A stretch of 64,000 nucleotides of DNA from JACKHO01 sp041398745 (GTDB taxonomy: Bacteria > Planctomycetota > Planctomycetia > Planctomycetales > Planctomycetaceae), in NCBI GenBank assembly GCA_041398745.1, contig JAWKUB010000002.1:1054001-1118000 (forward strand), in the 5' to 3' direction. The notes below the pieces were generated by a model, which was not told the origin of the DNA, made no database searches, and saw nothing but the letters and a program-made list of their open reading frames with translations. The translations under genes and the position numbers were made by a program. Positions 1-8,822 of the stretch are shown here, in pieces; positions within the stretch are counted from its first letter, which is position 1; each line of letters starts with the position of its first letter.

Positions 1-1253
1 AAATGGTCACGAACAGCTACGCAGTACATGCCATCGACGGGAGCTTTGAAGCGGAGGTAGGGATCTTGTCCACGACTGTCGTCGTTAGCCGCGACCTGCT
101 GTCCGTTGTCCTGACGATAGACATACACAACGGCATCGAGTGGAGAACGAATTCGGCGTGCGAAAACTTCAATATCGAACTGCTGATCTTTCTTCGCTTC
201 GAAAGTGAAGAAGTCAAAGTCCCCCGGTTCCTGAATGACACCGTTCATGGCGCCGGGAGCAACAGCTGCGGTCCCCGTATTCCGGTCGTTGTTGGGCTCA
301 ACCTCAATGCTGTTTTGCAGATCAACGATTCGGAAAACGTGTGGAGTAGGGGCGACCCCTTTGTCGTCCTGAACTTCGAGTCCGAAGCGTTCAGGCGTTG
401 CCGCCGGCAACGTCACTTCCCGGGTAATTGGTCCAGAGACGTCACCCAAGAATGTAACCTGCAGTTTCTCGCCTGGCTTTCCACCAGCTGGCACGACGGC
501 TTTGGGACGAGGGAAATTGCCAATGTGCAGCAGGTAGTATGCTCGTCCGTCGCCATTGTAAGCCGCGTCACGAATTTGGATGACGTACTTACCGTCTTCG
601 GGGGCAATGACCGAGGCCACGCCATCGTTCCAGACGAGAGGCGTGTCGTCGGCCTGGGCAATTTCGAAACGACTCGCGTTCATGATCGCGATGTAGGGAT
701 CGAAATAGTTTCCTCCGCCGCTGAATCCGAGCCGCATACCAAACACTTCGGCCGTAATGCGATCACCCTTTTTGGCTTCAACCTGGAAGTAATCCACATC
801 TTCATTGTCGATACGACCGTGAACGGTCTGGTTCATCTCAATGACCTGCGGCGTCGCAAAGTCCGTGTTCGGCTCTTTCTCCTCCACAACAGGGAGCGCG
901 GTAACAGCCACATTCTGCACTTCAGAAATGCCGGTTCGCGTACGAATTCGCATGCGCTGGCTTCCCAATGGGCAGTCGGCGGCAATGCGCAGCTTAACGG
1001 TAACAGTTCGAGCCTTCTGGCCGGCATCTTCGGGCTGAGTAAACTCAATTACTTCCATGCCGTTGTCGTACAGCAACAATTCTTCGGCATCTTCCAGATT
1101 GGCACCGGAAAGCGTAATGGTCGCTTCAGTCCCACGCTGAACGCCATGAGGCATGACGTTTGTGAATCGAGGAGCTGCGGCAAACGTTGGCACAGTTAAC
1201 AGCAAGAGTGCCGCTGTTGTGAAGCTGATTCGAGCGGAAAATTGGGTCCGCAT
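1..1253 (-). CDS. Secreted PPC-domain protein, C-terminus beyond window
   Basis: Reading the minus strand from an ATG at 1253 gives an uninterrupted frame to the window edge, so the gene is partial at its 3' end. It begins MRTQFSARISFTTAALLLLT with a typical Sec signal peptide ending near AAAPRF. After a first beta-rich IPT-like section come two repeats of the pre-peptidase C-terminal (PPC) type, recognisable by 'EPNTDF...VHGRIDNEDVDYFQVEAKKGD' and 'EVEPNNDRN...GVIQEPGDFDFFTFEAKK'. Such proteins are common in Planctomycetes near DUF1501 and DUF1549 genes. The DUF1501 gene upstream is on the same strand, but a hairpin with a T run separates them. A long open frame on the opposite strand here is antisense and was not called. 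The role is probably carbohydrate or protein binding in the periplasm, which is inference. Confidence 0.85.
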   Translation of the reverse strand, partial: MRTQFSARISFTTAALLLLTVPTFAAAPRFTNVMPHGVQRGTEATITLSGANLEDAEELLLYDNGMEVIEFTQPEDAGQKARTVTVKLRIAADCPLGSQRMRIRTRTGISEVQNVAVTALPVVEEKEPNTDFATPQVIEMNQTVHGRIDNEDVDYFQVEAKKGDRITAEVFGMRLGFSGGGNYFDPYIAIMNASRFEIAQADDTPLVWNDGVASVIAPEDGKYVIQIRDAAYNGDGRAYYLLHIGNFPRPKAVVPAGGKPGEKLQVTFLGDVSGPITREVTLPAATPERFGLEVQDDKGVAPTPHVFRIVDLQNSIEVEPNNDRNTGTAAVAPGAMNGVIQEPGDFDFFTFEAKKDQQFDIEVFARRIRSPLDAVVYVYRQDNGQQVAANDDSRGQDPYLRFKAPVDGMYCVAVRDH

Positions 1254-1417
1254 CGTGTTCCCCCTGTTTTTGTAAAGCAACGGTTTGTTAGACCGACGGA
1301 ATCCGAACTGATCGGTCTTCCTGACCTGCACAACGCAGCGCCAAACATGGCTGCAAGATAATGAAAAACAGCGGGCTGCGCTACTTATCACGACGGCTCC
1401 GCCGCCGCAAAAACGGT

Positions 1418-1442
1418 CAGCCGGCAGGCCGTGGCCTGCCAG
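1418..1442 (-). terminator. Terminator-like hairpin after the DUF1501 gene
   Basis: GGCAGGCC (1423-1430) and GGCCTGCC (1433-1440) form an 8-bp perfect stem. Read on the minus strand it is followed a few bases later by CCGTTTTTG. It lies 45 bases after the stop of the DUF1501 gene, so it probably ends that transcript. Confidence 0.5.
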
Positions 1443-1484
1443 CTCCGATTTGATTTGGACTACGAGAATTCAAATTGAACACAA

Positions 1485-2813
1485 CTACGCGAGGATGTCA
1501 TGCACAACTTTGCCACCAACGCAGATTTCGATTGGGCGGTCGCCAGGAGCCATCAGTTCCTTGTCGGCAACAATTCCCAAGGTGTGATAGACAGTGGTGA
1601 ACAGGTCTTCCACGCCAACAGCGTCTTCTTCGGGTTCAGCTGCGGTCGCGTTGGACTTTCCATAAACCATACCTGGCTTAACACCGCCACCAGCCAACAC
1701 AACACTGAACACCTTCGGCCAGTGGTCACGGCCAGCCGTGCCGTTAATCTTAGGAGTACGTCCAAACTCTGACGAGACCATCACGATCGTTTCGCTCAGC
1801 AGGCCACGTTCATCCAAATCCTGAATGAGACGAGCAAACGCCTGATCGAATTCTGGCATTTGACGCTTGAAGCCAGCCACGATGTTGTCGTGCATGTCCC
1901 AGCCACCATAGGTGAGATTCACCAAACGGACACCGGACTCAACCAGGCGACGAGCAAGAATCATGCGGGAACCAGCCGTGTTGCGACCGTATTCGTCACG
2001 CAGCTTGCCATCTTCTTTTTCAAGGTTGAATGCTTCACGAGCCTCTGGGGACGAGATGAGGCTGTAGGCTGCATCATAGAAGGAGTCCATGGCAGTAATT
2101 TGATCACTGGACTCACGCTTCTGGAAATAGGCGTTCACTGCTTCAAGTGCAGAACGACGCGTTGCGAAGCGACTGTCATCAACGCCATTTGGCAGGTCAA
2201 GGTCGCGTACCTTGAATCCGTTGCCGGCTGGATCGCTTCCAAGTGAGAATGGCGCGAAGGCTGAGCTCAGGTAACCGCTGCCAGCAAACTCGTTTGGCTG
2301 GTTTGGGATACAGACGTACGGAGGAAGGTTCTTCCGGGCGCCGAACTCGTGGCTCAACACGGAACCAATCGAAGGATACTGGAGGGCCGGGCTGGGGCGA
2401 TACCCGGTGAACATATTGTGCGTGCCACGCTCGTGAGCCGCTTCGCCGTGCGACATGGAGTTGATGACGCACAGTTTGTCCGAGACCTGTGCCGTCTTCG
2501 CCATCGTCTCGCCGAACAGCATGCCATCGACCTTGGTGCCGATGTGACGCATTTCCCCACGATACTCGATGGGTGCGTATGGCTTGGGATCGAATGATTC
2601 CTGGTGGGCCATTCCACCTGGGAGGTAGATATGAATAATCGACTTCGCAGTACCTTCGAAGTTTTCGTACTGCTTCAAATCAGCCCGAGCCTGACGTGCA
2701 AGCAATGTGGGGAGTGTTAATCCCGTGCCAGCAAGAACTCCCAATTGGAGGAATCCACGACGGGACAGAGCCTTGAAGTGTGTGGGGCTGCAACCAAGAA
2801 AAGCGTCGGTCAT
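1485..2813 (-). CDS. DUF1501 family protein with Tat-like signal
   Basis: This 442-residue protein starts at MTDAFLGCSPTHF. A longer open frame reaches 3047, but its N-terminal part has no leader character. A twin-arginine-like leader follows (SRRGFLQLGVLAGTGLTLP), then the DUF1501 core with 'IIHIYLPGGMAHQESFDPKP', 'GTHNMFTGYRPSPALQYPS', 'VRLVNLTYGGWDMHDN' and 'VMVSSEFGRTPKINGTAGRDHW'. The fold is alkaline-phosphatase/sulfatase-like; the substrate is unknown for the family. DUF1501 genes in Planctomycetes normally sit with a DUF1549/DUF1553 gene. Here the co-directional neighbour is a PPC protein, and the only DUF1549 protein lies 6 kb away. Confidence 0.88.
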   Translation of the reverse strand: MTDAFLGCSPTHFKALSRRGFLQLGVLAGTGLTLPTLLARQARADLKQYENFEGTAKSIIHIYLPGGMAHQESFDPKPYAPIEYRGEMRHIGTKVDGMLFGETMAKTAQVSDKLCVINSMSHGEAAHERGTHNMFTGYRPSPALQYPSIGSVLSHEFGARKNLPPYVCIPNQPNEFAGSGYLSSAFAPFSLGSDPAGNGFKVRDLDLPNGVDDSRFATRRSALEAVNAYFQKRESSDQITAMDSFYDAAYSLISSPEAREAFNLEKEDGKLRDEYGRNTAGSRMILARRLVESGVRLVNLTYGGWDMHDNIVAGFKRQMPEFDQAFARLIQDLDERGLLSETIVMVSSEFGRTPKINGTAGRDHWPKVFSVVLAGGGVKPGMVYGKSNATAAEPEEDAVGVEDLFTTVYHTLGIVADKELMAPGDRPIEICVGGKVVHDILA

Positions 2814-3358
2814 TTTCCAAAACTCCTCAGTCAAGGAATCTGACCATGCACTGCAATGGGGAGAGGGCCGCAGGATGAAGGTGGGAATCCTGGCTCGGCT
2901 TCTTCCGAAACGCGAGGGCATGGTGGGGTGTAGGGGGTGCGAATTTCGTGGTGAAATTCGGCGGGGAGTGTTCCAAAGTAATCGAAAGAACACATCCACC
3001 TTCTTTAATCTTCGAATGAGACTAGATGACATCGCCCCAATCGTCAACGGAAAACCGGGTATTGAGCGGCCGAAATTGCCGATTCCCGGAGCCAGGCCAT
3101 CCCAGCATCTTCAAGCAATTCAATGGTTTTTGACGATTTTGAGGAAATTTCTGAATTGGACGGGTAGGTGCACCAGGCAATGTTGGTTTTTTTCAACGTT
3201 CTGGTCTGGTCGGTCCTGCACGCGCGACTTTTTGACCTAGGTTTTCGTGAAGCGTGCATTGCGCAAGCTTCTGGCTGTAGATCATGTCGCTTCCCTACGT
3301 CATGTTCGCAGTCGTCAACTTGCCCGGTCAAACCACCATATCATGGAGAACTTGGACA
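2814..3358. other. Divergent intergenic region, DUF1501 / cpaF
   Basis: This 545-base region separates two divergent genes and must hold both promoters. Short open frames on both strands have no recognisable protein character. I see no convincing -35/-10 pair, tRNA or large repeat. Confidence 0.4.
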
Positions 3359-4666
3359 ATGGCCCGCATCCCTTCGCGAATGAATCGCAACGATCAACAA
3401 TTGGACTTTGAGTCACTGAAGCGGCTCATCCACGGCAAGCTGGTCGACAAACTCGACCTGAACCGGCTCGGTGAACTCGAAGGCGACACACTCCGCCGAG
3501 AAATCCGGCTCGTCGTCGAGCACCTCTGTGACACCGAGAATCCACTTCTCAACCGCTCAGAACGTGAGCGACTCATTGAAGAAGTGCTTGACGAAACGTT
3601 CGGCTTCGGTCCGCTCGAAATCCTGATGAAACAGGAAGGCGTAGCGGACATTATGATCAACGGGCCGAAGAACGTGTTCGTGGAAAAGAACGGACGCATT
3701 CAGAAATCCGAAGTAACGTTCCGCGACAACGACCACCTGCTGCAAATTCTCGACCGAATCGTCTCCAAAGTGGGACGACGGATTGATGAAACCTCCCCCA
3801 TGTGCGACGCCCGTCTCCCCGACGGCTCTCGTCTGAACGCCATTATCCCACCGCTCGCACTCGATGGTCCTTCGTTGACCATTCGAAAGTTTGGTTCGAA
3901 GCCTCTGGGACTTGAAGATTTGCTGAACTTCGGTGCCTTCACACCTGAAATGGTCATGCTCATGGAAGGTGCGATTAAGGCCCGCCTGAACATCATCATT
4001 TCCGGCGGTACGGGTTCAGGTAAGACAACGCTGCTCAACACGCTCTCGAGCTTCGTGCAACACGACCACCGCGTCATCACCATTGAAGATGCCGCCGAAC
4101 TCCAGTTGCAGCAGGATCACGTACTGCGTCTCGAAACCCGTCCCCCGAACATCGAAGGGAAAGGGCGAGTCAGCGCGACCGATTTGGTGAAAAACGCCCT
4201 GCGTATGCGTCCGGACCGAATCATCATCGGTGAGTGTCGCGGCCCGGAAACGCTCGACATGTTGCAGGCCATGAACACCGGCCACGAAGGGTCAATGACC
4301 ACGGTGCACGCCAACAATCCGCGCGATGCTGTTTCCCGTATTGAAACCATGGTAACCATGGGCGGAACAGAACTTCCGCTCAAAGCCATCAGACAACAAA
4401 TGGCTTCTGCAGTTGATCTCATCATTCAGGCCAGCCGCCTGCAAGGTGGTCCCCGAAAAGTGACCTACATCACGGAGGTTCTGAACATGGAGCAGGAGAC
4501 CATCATCATGCAGGACATTTTCAAGTTTGTTCAAGACGGCATTGATGAAGACGGACGAGCATTCGGCCACTTCGAGGCAACTGGCGTCCGACCAGCATGC
4601 ATGCCACGCCTGGAAGCCGCCGGAGTTCGCCTGCCGCAGAACTTGTTTGCATCGCGAGCCCTGTAA
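3359..4666 (+). CDS. cpaF: CpaF/TadA-type secretion ATPase
   Basis: This hexameric ATPase powers Tad/Flp pilus assembly or type II-like secretion at the inner membrane. The start chosen is MARIPSRMNRND at 3359, preceded by GGAGA; the open frame extends to 3284 but the extra residues look non-coding. The N-terminal helical domain ('RERLIEEVLDETFGFGPLE') leads into the ATPase core with Walker A IISGGTGSGKTTLLN, 'ITIEDAAELQLQQDHVLRLETRPPN', 'LRMRPDRIIIGECRGPETLDML' and the His box 'GHEGSMTTVHANNPRDAVSRIE'. At about 435 residues it has normal family length. It is followed by tadB and tadC on the same strand. Prepilin, peptidase and secretin genes are not in the window. Confidence 0.93.
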   Translation: MARIPSRMNRNDQQLDFESLKRLIHGKLVDKLDLNRLGELEGDTLRREIRLVVEHLCDTENPLLNRSERERLIEEVLDETFGFGPLEILMKQEGVADIMINGPKNVFVEKNGRIQKSEVTFRDNDHLLQILDRIVSKVGRRIDETSPMCDARLPDGSRLNAIIPPLALDGPSLTIRKFGSKPLGLEDLLNFGAFTPEMVMLMEGAIKARLNIIISGGTGSGKTTLLNTLSSFVQHDHRVITIEDAAELQLQQDHVLRLETRPPNIEGKGRVSATDLVKNALRMRPDRIIIGECRGPETLDMLQAMNTGHEGSMTTVHANNPRDAVSRIETMVTMGGTELPLKAIRQQMASAVDLIIQASRLQGGPRKVTYITEVLNMEQETIIMQDIFKFVQDGIDEDGRAFGHFEATGVRPACMPRLEAAGVRLPQNLFASRAL

Positions 4667-4763
4667 TCTCGGCAAGTTTGCCACCCTTTCGACTCATACC
4701 CCTCGGCCCATGTCAACAGCGTAGCCATACCAACAACGCCGTGTGACAAATTGGGAATTAAAC

Positions 4764-5777
4764 ATGACCCTCACCGCTTCACTTATGATCGCTGCCGGCT
4801 TTTTCGGGCTCGATATGACGACGGCATCGGTGCTCGTCGGCATGGGAGTCGCCGGAGCCATTGCCGCTGTCGTTTACGGATTACAGGGTGGCGAAAGCAG
4901 TATTGAAGACCGCCTCGACATTCTTGCCGGAAAGAAATCGGCGAATGCCGAAATGGAAAATGCTGTTACACGTGAGGCGCTTGTCAAGGAAGGCGTCGAG
5001 GGGCTTTCCGGATTTCTCTCCGGACTCGCGGAACGTTTTGGCAATCTAAAACTGTTCTTCATCCAGGCCGATTCGCCCATCAAGGTCGAGACGTTTCTGC
5101 TTGTCTGCGCTGGATCTGGCGTGGCCGGAGGCATTCTGGCGTTCATTACGCGTTGCCCCTTGCCATTTGTTCCTCTCGGAGTTGTTCTCGGAGGCGCCTG
5201 CCCCTGGGCCTGGTTAATCATGCGACGCGGTCGCCGATTCAAGAAATTCGCTTCGCAAATACCCGATGCAATGGAACTGCTCTCACGTGCACTCAGGTCG
5301 GGGCACAGTGTTGCTTCCGCCATGAAAGTCGTGGTAGACGAACTCCCCGATCCCATTTCAAGAGAATTCAATATTGCCTACGAAGAGCAGAACCTTGGCA
5401 TTCCATTGGAAATCGCGCTGAAGAATCTGTACTACCGTATGCCGAACCTCGACTACAAGTTCTTTGCCATGGCTGTTGCCATTCAGAAACAGACGGGCGG
5501 TGATCTGGCGGAAGTCCTCGACAAAATCGGCAAGATTGTCCGCGATCGATTCCGTATCGTGGGACAAATTCAGGCACTCACGGGGGAAGGACGTATCTCC
5601 GGAATTGTGTTGATGGCCCTCCCAATTGTCCTGTTCTTCGCTGTCTGGCGATTGAACCCTGACTATGTCATGTTGCTCTTCACCGACGACTTGGGACGAA
5701 AAATGAGTGGCGTGGCTATCGTACTGCAAATCATCGGTGCTATCGCCATCCAGAAAATCATTCAAATCAAAGTGTAA
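4764..5777 (+). CDS. tadB: TadB-like Tad platform membrane protein
   Basis: This inner-membrane platform protein of the T2SSF (GspF-like) family is predicted to work with the CpaF ATPase. I chose the ATG at 4764; a GTG seven codons earlier is the alternative. It has an N-terminal hydrophobic segment, a pair of membrane segments around residues 112-155, the T2SSF cytoplasmic domain ('QIPDAMELLSRALRSGHSVASAMKVVVDELPDPISREF...FFAMAVAIQKQTGGDLAEVLDKI') and two C-terminal membrane segments. It lies 97 bases after cpaF and is probably cotranscribed with it. Confidence 0.88.
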   Translation: MTLTASLMIAAGFFGLDMTTASVLVGMGVAGAIAAVVYGLQGGESSIEDRLDILAGKKSANAEMENAVTREALVKEGVEGLSGFLSGLAERFGNLKLFFIQADSPIKVETFLLVCAGSGVAGGILAFITRCPLPFVPLGVVLGGACPWAWLIMRRGRRFKKFASQIPDAMELLSRALRSGHSVASAMKVVVDELPDPISREFNIAYEEQNLGIPLEIALKNLYYRMPNLDYKFFAMAVAIQKQTGGDLAEVLDKIGKIVRDRFRIVGQIQALTGEGRISGIVLMALPIVLFFAVWRLNPDYVMLLFTDDLGRKMSGVAIVLQIIGAIAIQKIIQIKV

Positions 5778-5909
5778 GCGTTGTTGTCACTTGAGCTTGA
5801 TGTCCGTTCCTGGCAGTTCGACGTTCGACACACCCGGTGGACGGCATTCAAACGGACAAGTTTGTCCTGAGTAACCACTGATACATACATTAGCCCCCGA
5901 GGCATTGTC

Positions 5910-6854
5910 ATGGACCTGCATACAATTCTACCGTTTGTCATTTTTGGAGTCATTACTCTGGGTGTATGGGCCATCATGGCTGCATTTACCGGTGGTGAAT
6001 CGCGAATCGATGAACGGCTCGACGCTTTACGTGATCCCCGCAAGCGCACCGAAGAAGATGGCGTGGGCGGCGGCAAGGAACATGGTGTGAGCAACATGTT
6101 CAAGCAAGCCGCACCGGCACTCTCCAAGGCCTTTCAACCACAGACAGACCTGGAGCAAAGCCAGCTGAAGGTGCGTCTCGCAAATGCTGGTTTTTCCTCG
6201 ACCAATGCATCCACGTTTTACCTCGCCATAAAAATGGCTTGCACGGCGGTTGGATTCATAATGGGTGGTGGCATTGCCATTTTTGTCACGGGAATGACAT
6301 ATAGCGGTCTGGTAGCGGTAATCCTTGGTGTTGGCCTTGGAATGTACCTGCCTGAAATCGTGCTCATTGTCATGATTAAACAACGTCAGGAACGTATCTT
6401 CCTGACGCTGCCTGACGCACTCGACCTGCTTGTGGTTTGCGTGGAAGCAGGGCTCGGTCTCGATGCGGGAATACGCCGTGTGTCCGAGGAACTCGAAGAA
6501 ACGGCACCTGACTTGTGTCAGGAATTGAACATCTGCAATCTCCAGCAGCAAATGGGACGATCTCGACGTGAAGTGCTGCACGACCTCGGTGTTCGCACAG
6601 GCGTTGATGACGTTCGCGCACTTTCTGCAATTCTGATTCAAGCAGAGAAGTTTGGATCTTCGGTCGGCCAGGCCCTGCGAGTGCAATCAGAAAGCATGCG
6701 TGTCAAGCGCAGCCAAATGGCAGAAGAAAAAGCCGCTCAGACGGCCGTGAAAATGATTTTCCCGCTGGTGCTGTTCATCTTCCCCGGTATTTTCGTGGTA
6801 CTCGTCGGTCCGGCGGCCATCATGATGATCCGCAACCTGCTGGAAAACCAGTAG
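5910..6854 (+). CDS. tadC: TadC-like Tad platform membrane protein
   Basis: This is the second T2SSF-type platform protein, 314 residues, typically the partner of TadB. It has an N-terminal membrane segment (LPFVIFGVITLGVWAIMAAF), a paired segment near residues 107-157, the T2SSF domain ('LPDALDLLVVCVEAGLGLDAGIRRVSEELEETAPDL', 'ALSAILIQAEKFGSSVGQALRVQSESMRVKR') and a C-terminal segment ending VGPAAIMMIRNLLENQ. GAGG lies about 7 bases before the ATG. The 132-base gap after tadB has no gene. It converges on coaD with only 16 bases between stops. Confidence 0.88.
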   Translation: MDLHTILPFVIFGVITLGVWAIMAAFTGGESRIDERLDALRDPRKRTEEDGVGGGKEHGVSNMFKQAAPALSKAFQPQTDLEQSQLKVRLANAGFSSTNASTFYLAIKMACTAVGFIMGGGIAIFVTGMTYSGLVAVILGVGLGMYLPEIVLIVMIKQRQERIFLTLPDALDLLVVCVEAGLGLDAGIRRVSEELEETAPDLCQELNICNLQQQMGRSRREVLHDLGVRTGVDDVRALSAILIQAEKFGSSVGQALRVQSESMRVKRSQMAEEKAAQTAVKMIFPLVLFIFPGIFVVLVGPAAIMMIRNLLENQ

Positions 6855-6870
6855 GCCGAATACCCTGACA

Positions 6871-7368
6871 TCATTTCACTTTGGCCATCAACGGCTCAAT
6901 GACCGCCTCTGGCACAAACTGCTTCAAGTGTTCACGAATGTCGCCACGCCCCATTTGTGCCACTTGCTTGATGAGCGAACTGGAAATGTGTGAGTAACGA
7001 TCGGTCGCCATGAGGAACACCGTCTCCAATTCCGGTGCCAGTGTTCGATTGGCCAGAGCCATGGTGAACTCTGCTTCAATGTCCGTAACGGTGCGCACGC
7101 CACGCAGCATAATTGAGGCTTGGCACTGCTGCGTGAATTCCACTGTCAGACCCGTGAAACACTCAATGCTCACGTTCGGCAAATCGGCAAAAATTTGCTG
7201 CATGAGTTCCTGACGCTCATGCGCTGTGAACAGCGGTTGCTTCTCCGGATTAATTCCGATGCCCACAATGAGGCGATCAAATAGCTGTGCTCCACGCCGC
7301 ACCATATCTTCATGGCCCAACGTTACTGGATCAAAACTACCTGCATAGACAGCAACACGACGAGTCAT
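6871..7368 (-). CDS. coaD: Phosphopantetheine adenylyltransferase
   Basis: CoaD catalyses 4'-phosphopantetheine + ATP to 3'-dephospho-CoA + PPi, the penultimate cytoplasmic step of coenzyme A synthesis. The 165-residue protein is full length. It begins MTRRVAVYAGSFDPVTLGHE, with the nucleotidyltransferase T/HxGH signature (TLGH). It also carries 'LIVGIGINPEKQPLF', 'MLRGVRTVTDIEAEFTMALANR' and the adenine-loop motif ISSSLIKQVAQMGG-like 'HISSSLIKQVAQMGRGD'. It is the last of three minus-strand genes, 64 bases after the oxidoreductase. Confidence 0.96.
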   Translation of the reverse strand: MTRRVAVYAGSFDPVTLGHEDMVRRGAQLFDRLIVGIGINPEKQPLFTAHERQELMQQIFADLPNVSIECFTGLTVEFTQQCQASIMLRGVRTVTDIEAEFTMALANRTLAPELETVFLMATDRYSHISSSLIKQVAQMGRGDIREHLKQFVPEAVIEPLMAKVK

Positions 7369-7432
7369 TTGCGAAGTCTTTGGTCAAATCTTGCTTGTCG
7401 AACCTTCGACTGGAACGGGCCGTCGGAGGATT

Positions 7433-8770
7433 CTAGCCGACTTCAAATCCCGCACGCTGTTCACGAGCCTGCCATTTGTTGGCATCGTCATCTCCGAGGA
7501 TTTGTTCGGTTTCGGGATTCCACTTCAAGTTGCGACCAAGCCGGAGTGCAATGTTTGCCAGGTGACAGGTCGTCAAAACCCGATGATGCGTGAACACATC
7601 GGAAACAGGAAGTCCGCCGTCGCGTGCACACTCGATGAAGTTTCCCATGTGGCGATCAAGCCGTTTCCCTTTTCGCAATGTGACGAGTTCCGCTTCTTCG
7701 ATGGGATTTTCCTTGAGGGCATCGACGGGGGCCCCTGTCAGTTTGCCGCGGTTGACGAAGAACCGCCCTTCGGTCCCTTCGAAGAGAATTCCATTATCAA
7801 ATCCTAAGTCTGGCGCGTTGTCTCGAATAATCATCTCAACGCCGTTGGCGAACTTGCACACCACCTGAAACGTTACGGCGGTGTTGTAGTAGTCATCTTT
7901 TGTTGGCAAGCCGTTGACAAGCTTCTGCGGATGCGTGACTGCTTCGACATTCACTTCGCTCGGTCCGCTCTCTTCCATCCCAATTGCCCATTGGGCAATG
8001 TCGACGTGGTGTGCTCCCCAGTCGGTGAGTTTGCCTCCCGAATACTCGTACCACCAGCGGAAGTTCCCGTGGCATCGTTCTTTAATGTAGTCCACCTTCG
8101 GCGTTTGTCCGAGCCACATCTCCCAGTTCAGAACGGATGGTGCTTCCAATTTGGCAAAAGGACCACCATTCGGCGAACCACCTATGGCCACCGTGACGCG
8201 TTTGATTTCACCAATTCGACCTCCACGACACATGGCTACGGCCTTGAGGAACATGTTCCCATATTCACTGCGTTGCTGTGTCCCCACCTGGAGGACACGG
8301 CCGGTTTCTTTGACGACATCTCTCAGTAGTTTGCCTTCGGCAATGGTCAGCGTGAGCGGCTTCTGGCAATACACGTCTTTCCCACTCCGCAATGCGGTAA
8401 TTCCGATTTGCGTGTGCCAGTGATCTGGCGTGCTAATCGTGACCACGTCAAGGTCATCACGTTCGAGAATCTTGCGGTAGTCTCCGTAGATCTCCGACTT
8501 TCCTTCTGCGATTTCCTTCTGAAACTTTTCGGCGTGCTCCCGGTCAACATCGCAGTTCGCGACGATGTCGCCGTACCGCTTTGCGTTGTTTCCGTCCCCA
8601 CGTCCCATTCCGCCGTTGCCAATGCAGCCAATTCGAGGACGTTCGTTCGGCGACTTGGTGTCGTCCGCCATGGTCCGAGTCGATGTATCCCAACATGGCA
8701 TGAGTGCCGACGCCGCTGCGGCCAGCGAAATCTGCTTGAGAAACGTACGACGGGCAGAACTCTTTGACAT
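7433..8770 (-). CDS. Gfo/Idh/MocA family oxidoreductase, probably exported
   Basis: This is an NAD(P)-dependent sugar- or inositol-type dehydrogenase of 445 residues. A Tat-like leader is visible (SSARRTFLKQISLAAAASAL), as in many planctomycete members of the family. The Rossmann domain has GCIGNGGMGRGD and 'DVVTISTPDHWHTQIGITAL'. The usual EKP motif is CQKP here (YCQKPLTLT). The C-terminal domain includes 'NFRWWYEYSGGKLTDWGAHHVDIAQWAIG', which carries the conserved catalytic-region histidines. The substrate cannot be inferred. It lies 52 bases after the large DUF1549/DUF1553 gene and may be cotranscribed with it. Confidence 0.92.
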   Translation of the reverse strand: MSKSSARRTFLKQISLAAAASALMPCWDTSTRTMADDTKSPNERPRIGCIGNGGMGRGDGNNAKRYGDIVANCDVDREHAEKFQKEIAEGKSEIYGDYRKILERDDLDVVTISTPDHWHTQIGITALRSGKDVYCQKPLTLTIAEGKLLRDVVKETGRVLQVGTQQRSEYGNMFLKAVAMCRGGRIGEIKRVTVAIGGSPNGGPFAKLEAPSVLNWEMWLGQTPKVDYIKERCHGNFRWWYEYSGGKLTDWGAHHVDIAQWAIGMEESGPSEVNVEAVTHPQKLVNGLPTKDDYYNTAVTFQVVCKFANGVEMIIRDNAPDLGFDNGILFEGTEGRFFVNRGKLTGAPVDALKENPIEEAELVTLRKGKRLDRHMGNFIECARDGGLPVSDVFTHHRVLTTCHLANIALRLGRNLKWNPETEQILGDDDANKWQAREQRAGFEVG

Positions 8771-8822
8771 GATGTTCTTCGGTTAGTTCTGGCAAGAGTG
8801 TAAAAACGTGAGCAAAGGAGCA

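Noticed and set aside
3..1199. 398-codon open frame on the plus strand
   Set aside because: It is antisense to a minus-strand frame with a signal peptide and PPC repeats, and its own translation lacks protein character.
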